NCBI GenBank assembly: GCA_026874595.1
Contig: JAPPUL010000095.1
Coordinates: 62,001-126,000, forward strand
Reading direction: 5' to 3'
Length of the DNA stretch: 64,000 nucleotides
Source of the DNA: Sipunculus nudus
Taxonomy: Eukaryota > Annelida > Sipuncula > Golfingiida > Sipunculidae
In this document: positions 1 through 8,519 of the stretch, piece after piece
How the letters are laid out: every line of letters starts with the position of its first letter
Position numbering within the stretch: the stretch's first letter is position 1
Translations under genes and position numbers: made by a program
Notes under the pieces: model-generated
The model's database searches: none
The model's input: the letters and a program-made list of their open reading frames with translations, nothing else
Told to the model about the DNA's origin: nothing

Positions 1-1
1 A

Positions 2-796
2 AAACATAGCACGCATGAAAGTTCAATAGCCAAAACATATCTTTATGCTCCTTTGTATCTTGAATATATAAAAATCACAAGCCAACTAAATATTAAAACT
101 ACTCTTATTAATAGATTAACCTCATTAAAGACAAATGTTGAAGCTGGCTCCCTTGTAATATTTGTAAACCCTTCTACTCCCGATGGCAAGCTTTATGACA
201 TTAATGAGCTTATGCTTTATTGGATTAGTCTAAAATGTACAATATTAATTGATGAGAGCTTTTTAGATTTTACCACAAAAACTTCTGTTTTGCAATCATA
301 TGCACATTATGACAAGCTTTATGTTTTAAAATCTCTTACCAAGTTTTTTGGTTGTGCTGGCGTTAGAATCGGATTTATTATCTCAAATAAAAAGAATATT
401 AATAATATCTCTTATTTAGAGCCACCTTGGAAACTATCTGCTTTTGATATCTATTATATTATGCAGTGCTTAAACGATGATAACTTCAAATATAAAAGCT
501 TTGAGACAAATGAAAGAAATAAAGCATTACTAAATAATATCTTAGAAAACTCAAGGCTTTTTGAGCATATATATCCTTCTAATGCCAATTTCATACTTGC
601 TAAACTACAAAAATATAATGCATACCATATCCAAAAACTCTTATATCCATATCATATATATATACGTAATTGCTTTAATTTTGACTTTTTAGACGATACT
701 TTTATAAGGCTCTCTGTTAAAGATAAAGCATCTATCAATATCTTAAAAGATGCATTAGAAGCTATAAAAAAAGGATTTATAAAAAAGGATTTATAA
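2..796 (+). CDS. cobD: CobD-type PLP aminotransferase fold (L-threonine-phosphate decarboxylase-like), 5'-truncated by window edge
   Basis: The reading frame is open from base 2 with no start visible, so the N-terminus lies outside the window; the TTG at 53 is only an internal codon. Fold-type I aminotransferase motifs appear in order: a substrate-loop motif NPSTPDG (about 160-186), IDESF with the PLP-pyridine Asp (251-253), and SLTKFFG with the Schiff-base Lys (341-343), followed by the GVRIG arginine. Family knowledge: CobD makes (R)-1-amino-2-propanol phosphate for the cobalamin nucleotide loop and is a paralogue of histidinol-phosphate aminotransferase. The cobalamin assignment rests on the directly following cobQ, with the stop and next start overlapping as TAATG. 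A HisC-like role cannot be excluded from sequence alone. Confidence 0.75.
   Translation, partial: KHSTHESSIAKTYLYAPLYLEYIKITSQLNIKTTLINRLTSLKTNVEAGSLVIFVNPSTPDGKLYDINELMLYWISLKCTILIDESFLDFTTKTSVLQSYAHYDKLYVLKSLTKFFGCAGVRIGFIISNKKNINNISYLEPPWKLSAFDIYYIMQCLNDDNFKYKSFETNERNKALLNNILENSRLFEHIYPSNANFILAKLQKYNAYHIQKLLYPYHIYIRNCFNFDFLDDTFIRLSVKDKASINILKDALEAIKKGFIKKDL
767..794 (+). repeat. 14-bp tandem duplication at the 3' end of the cobD-like gene
   Basis: Two perfect abutting copies of AAAAAAGGATTTAT (767-780 and 781-794) encode the last residues of the aminotransferase. Because 14 is not a multiple of three, the duplication moved the end of the frame. It also brought an AAGGA (785-789) to within 6 bases of the cobQ start at 796, where it may serve as ribosome binding site. 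Confidence 0.8.
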
Positions 797-2205
797 TGAA
801 TAATATATCAATATTTGGAACCCATTCCGATGCCGGAAAAAGCGTTATTACTCTTGCATTATGTTCTATTTTAAAACAAAACAAGTTTAATCCTGCTCCT
901 TTTAAAGCTCAAAATATGTCTAATAATTCTGCTGTGGCAGACGATGGTGCTGAGATAGGTAGAGCACAATACTTTCAGGCTGAGAGTATTTCAATTCCGA
1001 CCTCATATCATATAAACCCTGTTTTACTAAAACCTGAAGGGAACGGGTTTTCACAGGTAATAAAAAATGGAATAGTTGACAGAAGCTATCATGCGCTTGA
1101 TTACTATAAAAATATTGACTCATTTAAAACTGTTGTTGTAGAAGCGTTTGAATATTTGCAAGAATCCTATTATCCTATCATTGCTGAGGGTGCAGGTTCA
1201 CCTGTTGAACTTAATCTAACGGATAGAGATCTTGCAAATACTTTTATAGCAACCCATTTTAAAACTAAGATCATACTAGTTGCCAATATTGAACAAGGTG
1301 GGGTGTTTGCATCAATCTATGGTACATATAATTTGTTACCAAAGCATCTACAGGAACAGGTTATAGGCATTATAATAAATAAATTCAGAGGCGATAGAAG
1401 CTTATTTGACAAAGGCATTGAAATTATAAAATCTCTTGTAAATGTTCCGGTACTTGGTATTATTCCCTATACCCCTATGCCTTTTGATATGGAGGATAGT
1501 CTTTCTCTTGATTACTTTAAATCCAAGCTTATAAAGGAGAAGAACATAAAATCTATTATCAATATAGGCGTTATTAAATTCCCGCATATAAGCAATGCCA
1601 ATGATATAGATCCGTTTTTATGCGACTGTGAATTAAATATTGATTTTATAGAAGGTTATAAAAACCTTTCAAGCTACGATCTTGTTATCCTACCAGGAAC
1701 TAAAAATACTATAAAGGATCTTAGATGGCTTAAGCAAACAGGTCTATTTAGGGAACTAAAAGAGACAAGAGCTTCAATTTTTGGTATTTGTGGCGGCTAT
1801 CAGATGATGTTTACAAGATTAAATGATCCTTATGGGGTTGAAAATAATAATAAATCAACATCTGAAGATGGACTTAAGTTTATAGAAGGCTATGTAAACT
1901 TCAATCGCAAGAAAACCTTAAATAGAGGGCAATACAAAATACAAGGCAAGCAACTAAGCGGTTATGAAATTCATAATGCAAGGCTAACAAAACATGAGCT
2001 TTTCTATGAAAAGAATAAAATTTGCGGTACTCACATACATGGGATATTTGTAAACGATAGTTTTAGAAACCAACTATTAAAGGATATCAATAAAGCTTAT
2101 ACAGGCTATAAATCCTTTAATAAAATAAAAGAAGGTATTGTAGATAACTTTGTAAATGAGATAGCGTCAAATTTAGATATCAAGCTAATAAAATCTATAC
2201 TATAA
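796..2205 (+). CDS. cobQ: Cobyric acid synthase (adenosylcobyrinate a,c-diamide amidotransferase)
   Basis: 469 residues, near the usual CobQ/CbiP length. It amidates four peripheral carboxylates of adenosylcobyrinic acid a,c-diamide using glutamine and ATP, in the cytoplasm. The N-terminal dethiobiotin-synthetase-like domain opens with FGTHSDAGKS (residues about 7-16, ATP loop). The C-terminal class I glutaminase has its nucleophile in FGICGGYQM at Cys332 and the catalytic His in THIHGIF around residues 413-415. The ATG overlaps the stop of the upstream cobD-like gene by one base, suggesting translational coupling. No further cobalamin genes follow; an exporter gene runs convergently, so this is the end of the cluster. 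With CobD-type activity next door, the organism appears able to complete late B12 synthesis or salvage. Confidence 0.95.
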   Translation: MNNISIFGTHSDAGKSVITLALCSILKQNKFNPAPFKAQNMSNNSAVADDGAEIGRAQYFQAESISIPTSYHINPVLLKPEGNGFSQVIKNGIVDRSYHALDYYKNIDSFKTVVVEAFEYLQESYYPIIAEGAGSPVELNLTDRDLANTFIATHFKTKIILVANIEQGGVFASIYGTYNLLPKHLQEQVIGIIINKFRGDRSLFDKGIEIIKSLVNVPVLGIIPYTPMPFDMEDSLSLDYFKSKLIKEKNIKSIINIGVIKFPHISNANDIDPFLCDCELNIDFIEGYKNLSSYDLVILPGTKNTIKDLRWLKQTGLFRELKETRASIFGICGGYQMMFTRLNDPYGVENNNKSTSEDGLKFIEGYVNFNRKKTLNRGQYKIQGKQLSGYEIHNARLTKHELFYEKNKICGTHIHGIFVNDSFRNQLLKDINKAYTGYKSFNKIKEGIVDNFVNEIASNLDIKLIKSIL

Positions 2206-2254
2206 AAAAAGGTAAAAGGCATCGTAGTGAAAATAGCTATAATAAACTATAATA

Positions 2255-4927
2255 TTATTCTTTGTGAAAGAACTTCTCCTTCCTATCCTTACTTATAATT
2301 ACTTCTAATAAAGCGGGTAGAAATACAATTGACGTTATAAGAGCACTACTAATACCTATAACCATAACAAGACCAAGACTAAATGTTCCTCTATGAGTAG
2401 CAATAAGCAGACTGCCAAAGCCTACAATGGTGGTTAAAGCTGTTAAGATAACCGCAGTTCCAGTACTTTTAATTATAAATAATGAACTTTTATCCTCGAG
2501 AAATCTATGTACTATATGAATACCATATGTTATAGATATCCCTATAAGTAAAGGAATTGCAAAGGTATTACCTATATTAAAGGCTATATCATAAAAGCTC
2601 ATTATAGAAACAAGCCAAACAAATCCTAAAAATAATGGTATAAGCGCAATAAAAGCAAGATATAGAGATCTAAAATCTATTGCAAGTATTATAAATACAA
2701 AAACAAGCACGTATATAGATATCTTTAGAAATCCTGATTTCATTCTCTTCATATCTTCATAAAAGTTTAATGCAGTCCCTAAAACATCACTTGAAACAAT
2801 CTTTACATCTTTTATATATTGCTCAAGATTTTCCCATTCCCATATATTTTTCTTTGGCGAGGCATATAACACTAGCTTATTATCCTTACCAATATGTCTA
2901 AACTTTATAACCTCAGGCATATCATCTATTTTAATGGTAGTTGGTTCTAATAAGTTCTTAAAATTTTTATATACTTCTTTTAGTTGGTTAAAAACTCTAT
3001 CTTGAAACTGCAATACTGTTTTATTTGCCTCCTTCTCCTTAAGACTTTCCAGTAGCCGCGAAATAGATTGTAAAAGGTTAGTTCTTACCCCAAGAACATC
3101 AGCTTGATTACTCTTTGTATCAGCTTTAGTATTTTTAGTTTCTATAAGTTTTTTGATATCTTCTAGGTTATTAATTAATTCTTTAATGGATAATGAATTA
3201 GGCTTATATGAAAAACCCTTTATAAGGCTATTAATATCTTCTTTAAGTAAAGCAATTTTATGCATACTCTCATTCTGCTTTTTAGGTATGTAATCGCGGA
3301 TACTTGATATTTTGCCAATAGAATCTTTACTCTTAAGACTTACAATGACATTATCATTTGCCTTCAAATCAGGAACAACAAACATAGTAGAGAACCAGCT
3401 TGAACCTTCTGATGAGGAGATAAGTTTAAGTTCATAAAAAACAGATTCAATACCATGAGCTTGTAAGTCCATTAGATTGTTATTAAATTTAGGCAGTCCC
3501 TTAAAAAGAAGGATGGATATTCCTAGTATAGTTATAAACAATATGGATATTATAATGGTTTTGGGATATAGTCTAACTTTGTTAAGAGCATGAATTTGTA
3601 TAAAAGAAGTTAGATTAAGTTCTCGCCGTTTACTATCATATAAAACAAGAACTGCAGGTAATAAAAGCATAGTGGTAAATAGTACAATAAGAATACCAGT
3701 CCCGGCAATAAATCCAAGTTCTTGAAGTCCCTTAAAATCGACCAACAAAGCCATATAAAATGCAATTGAGGAGGTAATAATACCACTTAAACTACTACGT
3801 CCTGCCCTAAGCAAAGTGTTTTCTAAAGCTAAATAAAGGGTATTCCCTCTTGCAAGTTCCTCATGGTAGCGACTAATTATATGTATACTAAAGTCAATAC
3901 CAATACCAATCATCATAACAGTAAATACGATAGATAGTATAGTAAGACGTCCGGGATATAAAGACGCTATACCAAAAGTTATTAAAATAGCAATAATAAG
4001 AGTATAAACAGAAAGCAGAGGTCGTGCAATATTTTTAAGAGAGACAATAAAAAGCAAAGCAACAATAAAGATTGATATAAAAGCGGCATAAGACATATCT
4101 TTACTTGTTATACGCATCTCATCAGATTGTATAACAGGCTGTCCGGTTATCCCTATATTAATATTATTAAACTGCTTTTTTACAGAAGAAACTATTCCCC
4201 TAATATCGCCCAAAGGCTCTTCTATCAAGTCTATAGTCCCTGTTGCTTTTTCAGGAAGTACTAAAACAAAGATAAATTCTTTATTATCGGTAAAGAAATA
4301 GCCTTCATCGGAGAAGTCTTCTAACCTCTTATTAAGGAAATCTTTAATAACTGAATGTTCAACCCCCTTCTCAAAAACAAGTTCAAATTCGCGTACAAAG
4401 TAATAAAGGAGAATAGTATCAAGTTGAGTAGCCTCTTTCTGAGTCAATATATTCCTAAAGTAGGTAAAGAAGCTATTAATATTATTAACGCCTCCAATCT
4501 TTGTCATCTCTTTTTTAGTACGCTTTACAATATTTTGTAAAAGATTAAAATTCTCGTTACTAAGAAAAAGCAAACTATTATTCTTAAAAAACTCAATATC
4601 AACCTTATAAAAGACATGTTTAATGGTATTAAGTTTTTTAATCTTGAAAGCCAAAGTTTTAGCAACTTCCTTGCTTATGTTTTTATTTTTCTTGGCCTCA
4701 ATTACCAAAAGTATGAAATTGTTATCATTAAAGCTTTTTTTAAATTGGTTATAAGCATTAGCATAAGGGAGCTTATCAGAACGTAAGGAATCATATTCAG
4801 TTGAAATTTTCAGATTATAAAAAGCAAAGAGAGCAAAAATAAGTGCAACAATAGTAAACGATATAAGGATAGATTTTGGGTATTGATAAGCAATCTTTGC
4901 ACAAAAACGTAAAATAGAATCTCTCAA
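2255..4927 (-). CDS. MMPL/RND-superfamily exporter, two six-helix halves
   Basis: 890 residues with the tandem architecture of the COG1033-type RND exporters. One transmembrane helix (about 19-39) is followed by a large periplasmic loop and a five-helix block containing GIGIDFSIH (about residue 342). A second periplasmic loop and a second helix block contain GISITYGIH (about residue 794). The N-terminal PYANAYNQFKKSF stretch is characteristic of the family. The first half keeps the transmembrane Asp of the proton-relay motif, while the second half has Thr-Tyr at that place. Members move lipids, hopanoids or other hydrophobic compounds; substrate unknown here. The start is TTG, chosen because TAAGGGGG lies about 10 bases upstream. 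It is transcribed divergently from the TRAP genes and alone. Confidence 0.85.
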   Translation of the reverse strand: MRDSILRFCAKIAYQYPKSILISFTIVALIFALFAFYNLKISTEYDSLRSDKLPYANAYNQFKKSFNDNNFILLVIEAKKNKNISKEVAKTLAFKIKKLNTIKHVFYKVDIEFFKNNSLLFLSNENFNLLQNIVKRTKKEMTKIGGVNNINSFFTYFRNILTQKEATQLDTILLYYFVREFELVFEKGVEHSVIKDFLNKRLEDFSDEGYFFTDNKEFIFVLVLPEKATGTIDLIEEPLGDIRGIVSSVKKQFNNINIGITGQPVIQSDEMRITSKDMSYAAFISIFIVALLFIVSLKNIARPLLSVYTLIIAILITFGIASLYPGRLTILSIVFTVMMIGIGIDFSIHIISRYHEELARGNTLYLALENTLLRAGRSSLSGIITSSIAFYMALLVDFKGLQELGFIAGTGILIVLFTTMLLLPAVLVLYDSKRRELNLTSFIQIHALNKVRLYPKTIIISILFITILGISILLFKGLPKFNNNLMDLQAHGIESVFYELKLISSSEGSSWFSTMFVVPDLKANDNVIVSLKSKDSIGKISSIRDYIPKKQNESMHKIALLKEDINSLIKGFSYKPNSLSIKELINNLEDIKKLIETKNTKADTKSNQADVLGVRTNLLQSISRLLESLKEKEANKTVLQFQDRVFNQLKEVYKNFKNLLEPTTIKIDDMPEVIKFRHIGKDNKLVLYASPKKNIWEWENLEQYIKDVKIVSSDVLGTALNFYEDMKRMKSGFLKISIYVLVFVFIILAIDFRSLYLAFIALIPLFLGFVWLVSIMSFYDIAFNIGNTFAIPLLIGISITYGIHIVHRFLEDKSSLFIIKSTGTAVILTALTTIVGFGSLLIATHRGTFSLGLVMVIGISSALITSIVFLPALLEVIISKDRKEKFFHKE

Positions 4928-5203
4928 AAAGAATAAACCCCCTTACCTATATAATTAAACCAATATAGGCTAAAGAAAAAACTTTTATTTAAGTTAAACA
5001 TGTTAAACATATAAATTAAATTTTCATAGTCTTTATATTACCTTTAAATTAAATAAAGGCTATTAGCATTTCTCCCCAATTATTTAATTTTAGACTCTAG
5101 ATAATATAGACTAAACTTTTAGTTAGGGTCAAATTTTCATATTTTTGTATACTTAATAAAACAGAATCAAACAAATAGATTTAAGGAGATTTAAGGAGGA
5201 AGA
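4928..5203. promoter_or_regulatory. Divergent intergenic region with a perfect dyad upstream of dctP copy 1
   Basis: 276 bases between the MMPL and dctP starts. A perfect inverted repeat ACTAAA-CT-TTTAGT lies at 5110-5123, followed by GTCAAATTTTCATATT and TGTATACT (5146-5153). The TATACT could be a -10 element or half of a second palindrome. The same dyad and downstream block recur before the second dctP (6724-6767), whereas the surrounding DNA differs, so this is a conserved candidate operator/promoter. The Shine-Dalgarno is duplicated in this copy (TTTAAGGAGA then TTTAAGGAGGA before ATG 5204). Function is inferred only. Confidence 0.5.
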
Positions 5204-6322
5204 ATGTTAATGAAAAAACAAAGTCTAGCAAAGAATATGTTGATATTAATTTGCTCATATACACTTATAATATCTTGTGGAGGGAACAAAGAGCAAACAC
5301 AAGTAAAAGAAGTAGCAAAAGCTGACACAGCAGCTACAAAGGAGTACAAATGGACTTTAGCGCAAACCTGGAGTGCTAATTTCCCAATATTTAGTAAAGC
5401 CGCCAAAAGTATGGCAAATATGGTAAAGAGTATGTCTAATGGTCGATTCATAATAGAGATTGAGCCATCTAATATACATAAGGCTCCTTTTGGTATATTT
5501 GATTTTGTAAAAAGTGGTAATTATGAGATGGGACATTCAGCATCTTACTATTGGAAAGGAAAAGATTTTAACACTTTATTCTTCACAACAATTCCTTTTG
5601 GGATGATAGCAGTAGAACAACATGCTTGGTTTTATTATGGAGGAGGGATGGAGTTAATGGAAGAGCTTTATTCAAAACATGGTCTAATGTCGTTTCCAGG
5701 AGGCAATACAGGAAACCAGCCGGGCGGATGGTTTAAAAAAGAGATAAAAAGTATTAACGACTTTAAAAATATTAAGATGAGAATACCAGGTTTTGCAGGA
5801 GAGGTTCTAGCTAAGATAGGAGCAAAAACTGTTAACATACCTCCTGGAGAGCTTTATCAAGCAATTGACAGGGGACTAATTGATGCTCTTGAGTGGGTTG
5901 GTCCTGCCAATGATTTACCTATGGGATTTCATAAAGTTGCAAAATACTATTATAGTGGATGGCACGAACCAGGTGCTGAATTACAGTTTTTAGTTAATAA
6001 GAAGGCTTTTGATGAGTTACCACCTGACTTACAAGAAATACTCGTCAATGCAATAAGATTATCAGCATACGATATGTTATCTCACGCTACACATGAAAAC
6101 GGAGTGAGTTTAGAAAAAATCAAGAAGGACTATCCTGATATTAAACTAAAAACTTTCTCTAAAGAAATTATAGAAAAGCTTAAACAAGAAACTAACAATT
6201 TATTAGACAGCCATGCTAAAAAGGATGCGATGGGGAAGAGGATTATTGATAGTCAACGAGCTTATTTAAAAAAGGTTAGGACCTGGACCAAAATATCAGA
6301 TAATGCTTACTTAAATCAATAG
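5204..6322 (+). CDS. dctP: TRAP transporter substrate-binding lipoprotein, copy 1 (TakP/FcbT1-like DctP)
   Basis: 372 residues. A lipoprotein signal (MLMKKQSLAKNMLILICSYT...) ends at the lipobox IISC with Cys near residue 25, so the protein should be anchored in the periplasm. The body carries the hallmarks of the DctP subfamily that binds alpha-keto or hydroxy acids: MGHSASYYWKGKD, VPFGM-type TIPFGMIAVEQHAW, RIPGFAGEVL with the carboxylate-binding Arg, DALEWVGPAND, and YYYSGWHEPGAE. It hands substrate to a DctQM permease. A strong AAGGAGG precedes the start. It is followed by a 10-bp hairpin and then by wreckage of dctQM rather than functional permease genes, so it presumably shares the single intact DctQM downstream. 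Residues 1-64 are identical to copy 2; the remainder has diverged. Confidence 0.93.
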   Translation: MLMKKQSLAKNMLILICSYTLIISCGGNKEQTQVKEVAKADTAATKEYKWTLAQTWSANFPIFSKAAKSMANMVKSMSNGRFIIEIEPSNIHKAPFGIFDFVKSGNYEMGHSASYYWKGKDFNTLFFTTIPFGMIAVEQHAWFYYGGGMELMEELYSKHGLMSFPGGNTGNQPGGWFKKEIKSINDFKNIKMRIPGFAGEVLAKIGAKTVNIPPGELYQAIDRGLIDALEWVGPANDLPMGFHKVAKYYYSGWHEPGAELQFLVNKKAFDELPPDLQEILVNAIRLSAYDMLSHATHENGVSLEKIKKDYPDIKLKTFSKEIIEKLKQETNNLLDSHAKKDAMGKRIIDSQRAYLKKVRTWTKISDNAYLNQ

Positions 6323-6328
6323 AATACT

Positions 6329-6353
6329 AACCTAGTGGTTTTGCCACTAGGTT
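6329..6353 (+). promoter_or_regulatory. Intercistronic hairpin after dctP copy 1
   Basis: Perfect 10-bp stem AACCTAGTGG / CCACTAGGTT with loop TTTTG, starting 6 bases after the dctP stop. No T-tract follows, so it is better read as an mRNA-stabilising or attenuating element than as a strong intrinsic terminator. It is conserved identically after dctP copy 2. Confidence 0.75.
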
Positions 6354-6369
6354 ATAAATTGAGGGTCTT

Positions 6370-6529
6370 ATGATCACAATACCAGATAAATTAATCAATA
6401 AAATAATTGATGTTTTGGGTTTAGAATGTTTGGCTTTCTAATTCTATCCTTTCTAAACTTTATCTTAAGGAGTATAAGACTCATATACCTTATTATAGGA
6501 TAGACGAAAGTTTAATGCAAAGCTAAAAT
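6370..6529 (+). pseudogene. Remnant of a first dctQ-dctM copy
   Basis: Three blocks match the intact downstream genes in the same order. 6370-6434 parallels the dctQ start (7977 onward: ATGAT...ATTAATCAATAAAATAATTGATGT). 6434-6480 parallels the end of dctQ (about 8413-8460, TTAAGGAGTATAAG). 6481-6529 parallels an internal piece of dctM (about 8655-8699, AGGATAGACGAAAGTTTAATG). What is left translates as a 23-residue peptide stopping at 6439-6441. Most of dctQ and nearly all of dctM have therefore been deleted. Bases 6530-6720 hold nothing I recognise. Confidence 0.85.
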
Positions 6530-6723
6530 AATTAAAGCCTTAAACTTCCTAAAACTATAATTAGCGTTTAACTAAAATAAAACACTGCTTTGTGAATATA
6601 TATGACAAGAATGCTTTATACTCAAAATACAACAATGAATTTTATAGCATTTTATAACAATAAAGTAAAAGCTATTCTCATTCCCGACAAAAAATTATTA
6701 CATTTTGATTCTAAATAATATAG

Positions 6724-6778
6724 ACTAAACTTTTAGTTAAAGTCAAATTTTCATATTGTAGTATACTTACAGTATACT
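6724..6778 (+). promoter_or_regulatory. Dyads upstream of dctP copy 2
   Basis: ACTAAA-CT-TTTAGT at 6724-6737 matches the dyad before copy 1. Downstream, the 8-base palindrome AGTATACT occurs twice (6760-6767 and 6771-6778) separated by TAC; copy 1 keeps only one. AAGGAGG follows at 6795-6801. Probable operator/promoter; the regulator is unknown. Confidence 0.5.
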
Positions 6779-6805
6779 AAAAAAAACAGACTTTAAGGAG
6801 GAAGA

Positions 6806-7924
6806 ATGTTAATGAAAAAACAAAGTCTAGCAAAGAATATGTTGATATTAATTTGCTCATATACACTTATAATATCTTGTGGAGGGAACAAAGAGCAAAC
6901 ACAAGTAAAAGAAGTAGCAAAAGCTGACACAGCAGCTACAAAGGAGTACAAATGGACTTTAGCGCAAACCTGGAGTGCTAATTTCCCAATATTTAGCGAT
7001 GTACCAAAAAGAATGGCGAGTATGGTAAAGAGTATGTCTAATGGGCGATTCATAATAGAAATTGAACCATCTAACATACATAAAGCAGCTCTTGGTATAT
7101 TTGATTTTGTAAAAAGCGGTAATTACCAGATGGGACATTCAGCTTCCTACTATTGGAAAGGAAAGGATTTTAACACATTATTTTTCACAACCCTACCTTT
7201 TGGGATGATAGCAGTGGAACAACATGCTTGGTTTTATTATGGAGGAGGGATGGAGTTAATGGAAGAGGTCTACTCAAAACATGGTCTTATGTCGTTTCCA
7301 GGAGGCAATACAGGAAACCAGCCGGGAGGATGGTTCAACAAGGAGATTAATAGCATTGCTGATTTTAAGAATGTTAAGATGAGGATACCAGGTTTTGCAG
7401 GAGAAGTTCTTAGCGAGATAGGAGCAAAAACCGTTAACATACCTCCTGGAGAGCTTTATCAAGCAATCGAGAGAGGAGTAATTGATGCTCTTGAGTGGGT
7501 AGGCCCTGCACATGACTTCCCTATGGGATTTCATAAAGTTGCAAAATACTATTATAGTGGATGGCACGAACCAGGAACTGAATTACAGTTTTTAGTTAAT
7601 AAGAAAGCCTTCGATGAGTTACCAGCTGACCTACAAGAAATATTGATAACGGCAATGCGCTTAACTGCCTATGATATGCTACCTCATTCTCTCCATGAAA
7701 ATGGTATTAATTGGGAGAAGATCAAAAAAGACCATCCAGAAGTTCAAATCAGGGTATTTTCTAAAGATATCATAACGAAGCTTAAACAAGTAACAAATGA
7801 ATTATTAGATAAGCATGCTGCAAAAGACCCTCTATCTAAGAAGATAATTGATAGTAAACGAGCTTATTTAAAAAATGTTAGGACTTGGACCAAAATATCA
7901 GATAATGCTTACTTAAATCAATAG
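6806..7924 (+). CDS. dctP: TRAP transporter substrate-binding lipoprotein, copy 2 (TakP/FcbT1-like DctP)
   Basis: 372 residues, the same length as copy 1, with the same lipobox and the same subfamily motifs (MGHSASYYWKGKD, RIPGFAGEVL, DALEWVGPAHD, YYYSGWHEPGTE). This copy sits directly ahead of the intact dctQ and dctM, separated by the conserved hairpin, and is the canonical binding protein of the system. Differences from copy 1 begin abruptly after codon 64 and include SDVPKRMASM versus SKAAKSMANM, ALGIFD versus PFGIFD, and many changes in the last 100 residues. The extreme C-terminus (TWTKISDNAYLNQ) is again identical. Ligand specificity may have shifted between the two, but the visible pocket motifs are the same. 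Confidence 0.93.
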   Translation: MLMKKQSLAKNMLILICSYTLIISCGGNKEQTQVKEVAKADTAATKEYKWTLAQTWSANFPIFSDVPKRMASMVKSMSNGRFIIEIEPSNIHKAALGIFDFVKSGNYQMGHSASYYWKGKDFNTLFFTTLPFGMIAVEQHAWFYYGGGMELMEEVYSKHGLMSFPGGNTGNQPGGWFNKEINSIADFKNVKMRIPGFAGEVLSEIGAKTVNIPPGELYQAIERGVIDALEWVGPAHDFPMGFHKVAKYYYSGWHEPGTELQFLVNKKAFDELPADLQEILITAMRLTAYDMLPHSLHENGINWEKIKKDHPEVQIRVFSKDIITKLKQVTNELLDKHAAKDPLSKKIIDSKRAYLKNVRTWTKISDNAYLNQ

Positions 7925-7930
7925 AATACT

Positions 7931-7955
7931 AACCTAGTGGTTTTGCCACTAGGTT
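7931..7955 (+). promoter_or_regulatory. Intercistronic hairpin between dctP copy 2 and dctQ
   Basis: The same perfect 10-bp stem AACCTAGTGG / CCACTAGGTT and TTTTG loop as at 6329-6353. Its place between an abundant binding-protein gene and the permease genes suggests 3'-end protection of dctP mRNA and lower expression of dctQM. Confidence 0.75.
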
Positions 7956-7976
7956 AATATATAAATTGAGGGTCTT

Positions 7977-8480
7977 ATGATTATACTACTAGAGAAATTA
8001 ATCAATAAAATAATTGATGTCTTGGGTTTAGTATGCGTTGTTTTTATGCTACTATTAATTCTTAATGTTTTTTATGATGTTATAATGAGGTATGTACTTA
8101 ACGACAGTTCAATTGGAATGCAAGAATTGGAATGGCATTTATTTTCGCTAGTATTTTTATTAGGGATTTCCTATACCTTAAAGGAAGATGGCCATGTTCG
8201 TGTAGATATGTTATATGAGAAATTTAGTCCTAAGCAAAAGGCAATAGTAAATATATTAACCGCCCTTATTTTTATAATACCTGTTTCTCTAGTAATAATC
8301 CTTGGAGCCTGGACCTATACGCTAGATGCGTTTAATATAAGTGAGACAAGTCCAGATCCTGGAGGACTTCCTTACAGATTTATAATAAAAGGGTCAATTG
8401 TGTTATCTTTTGGTCTTCTAATACTATCCTCCCTAAGCTTTATATTAAGGAGTATAAGGCTATTTTCGGTTGATGATTAA
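7977..8480 (+). CDS. dctQ: TRAP transporter small permease subunit
   Basis: 167 residues with four hydrophobic segments (about 14-36, 52-68, 91-112, 135-158), the standard DctQ topology. The family hallmark GHVRVDMLYEKFSPKQ lies between helices 2 and 3. It pairs with DctM in the inner membrane and helps dock the loaded binding protein. GAGGG lies a few bases before the ATG. It is followed after 39 bases by dctM. Its 5' end is the template of the remnant at 6370-6434, showing that the whole operon was once duplicated. Confidence 0.93.
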   Translation: MIILLEKLINKIIDVLGLVCVVFMLLLILNVFYDVIMRYVLNDSSIGMQELEWHLFSLVFLLGISYTLKEDGHVRVDMLYEKFSPKQKAIVNILTALIFIIPVSLVIILGAWTYTLDAFNISETSPDPGGLPYRFIIKGSIVLSFGLLILSSLSFILRSIRLFSVDD

Positions 8481-8519
8481 TATTAAACTAAACTTTAAAA
8501 GGACATAGGAACTTATTTT

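Noticed and set aside
6323-6805. Insertion sequence or MITE between the dctP copies
   Set aside because: No terminal inverted repeats or transposase fragment; the content is explained by dctQM remnants and the duplicated promoter.
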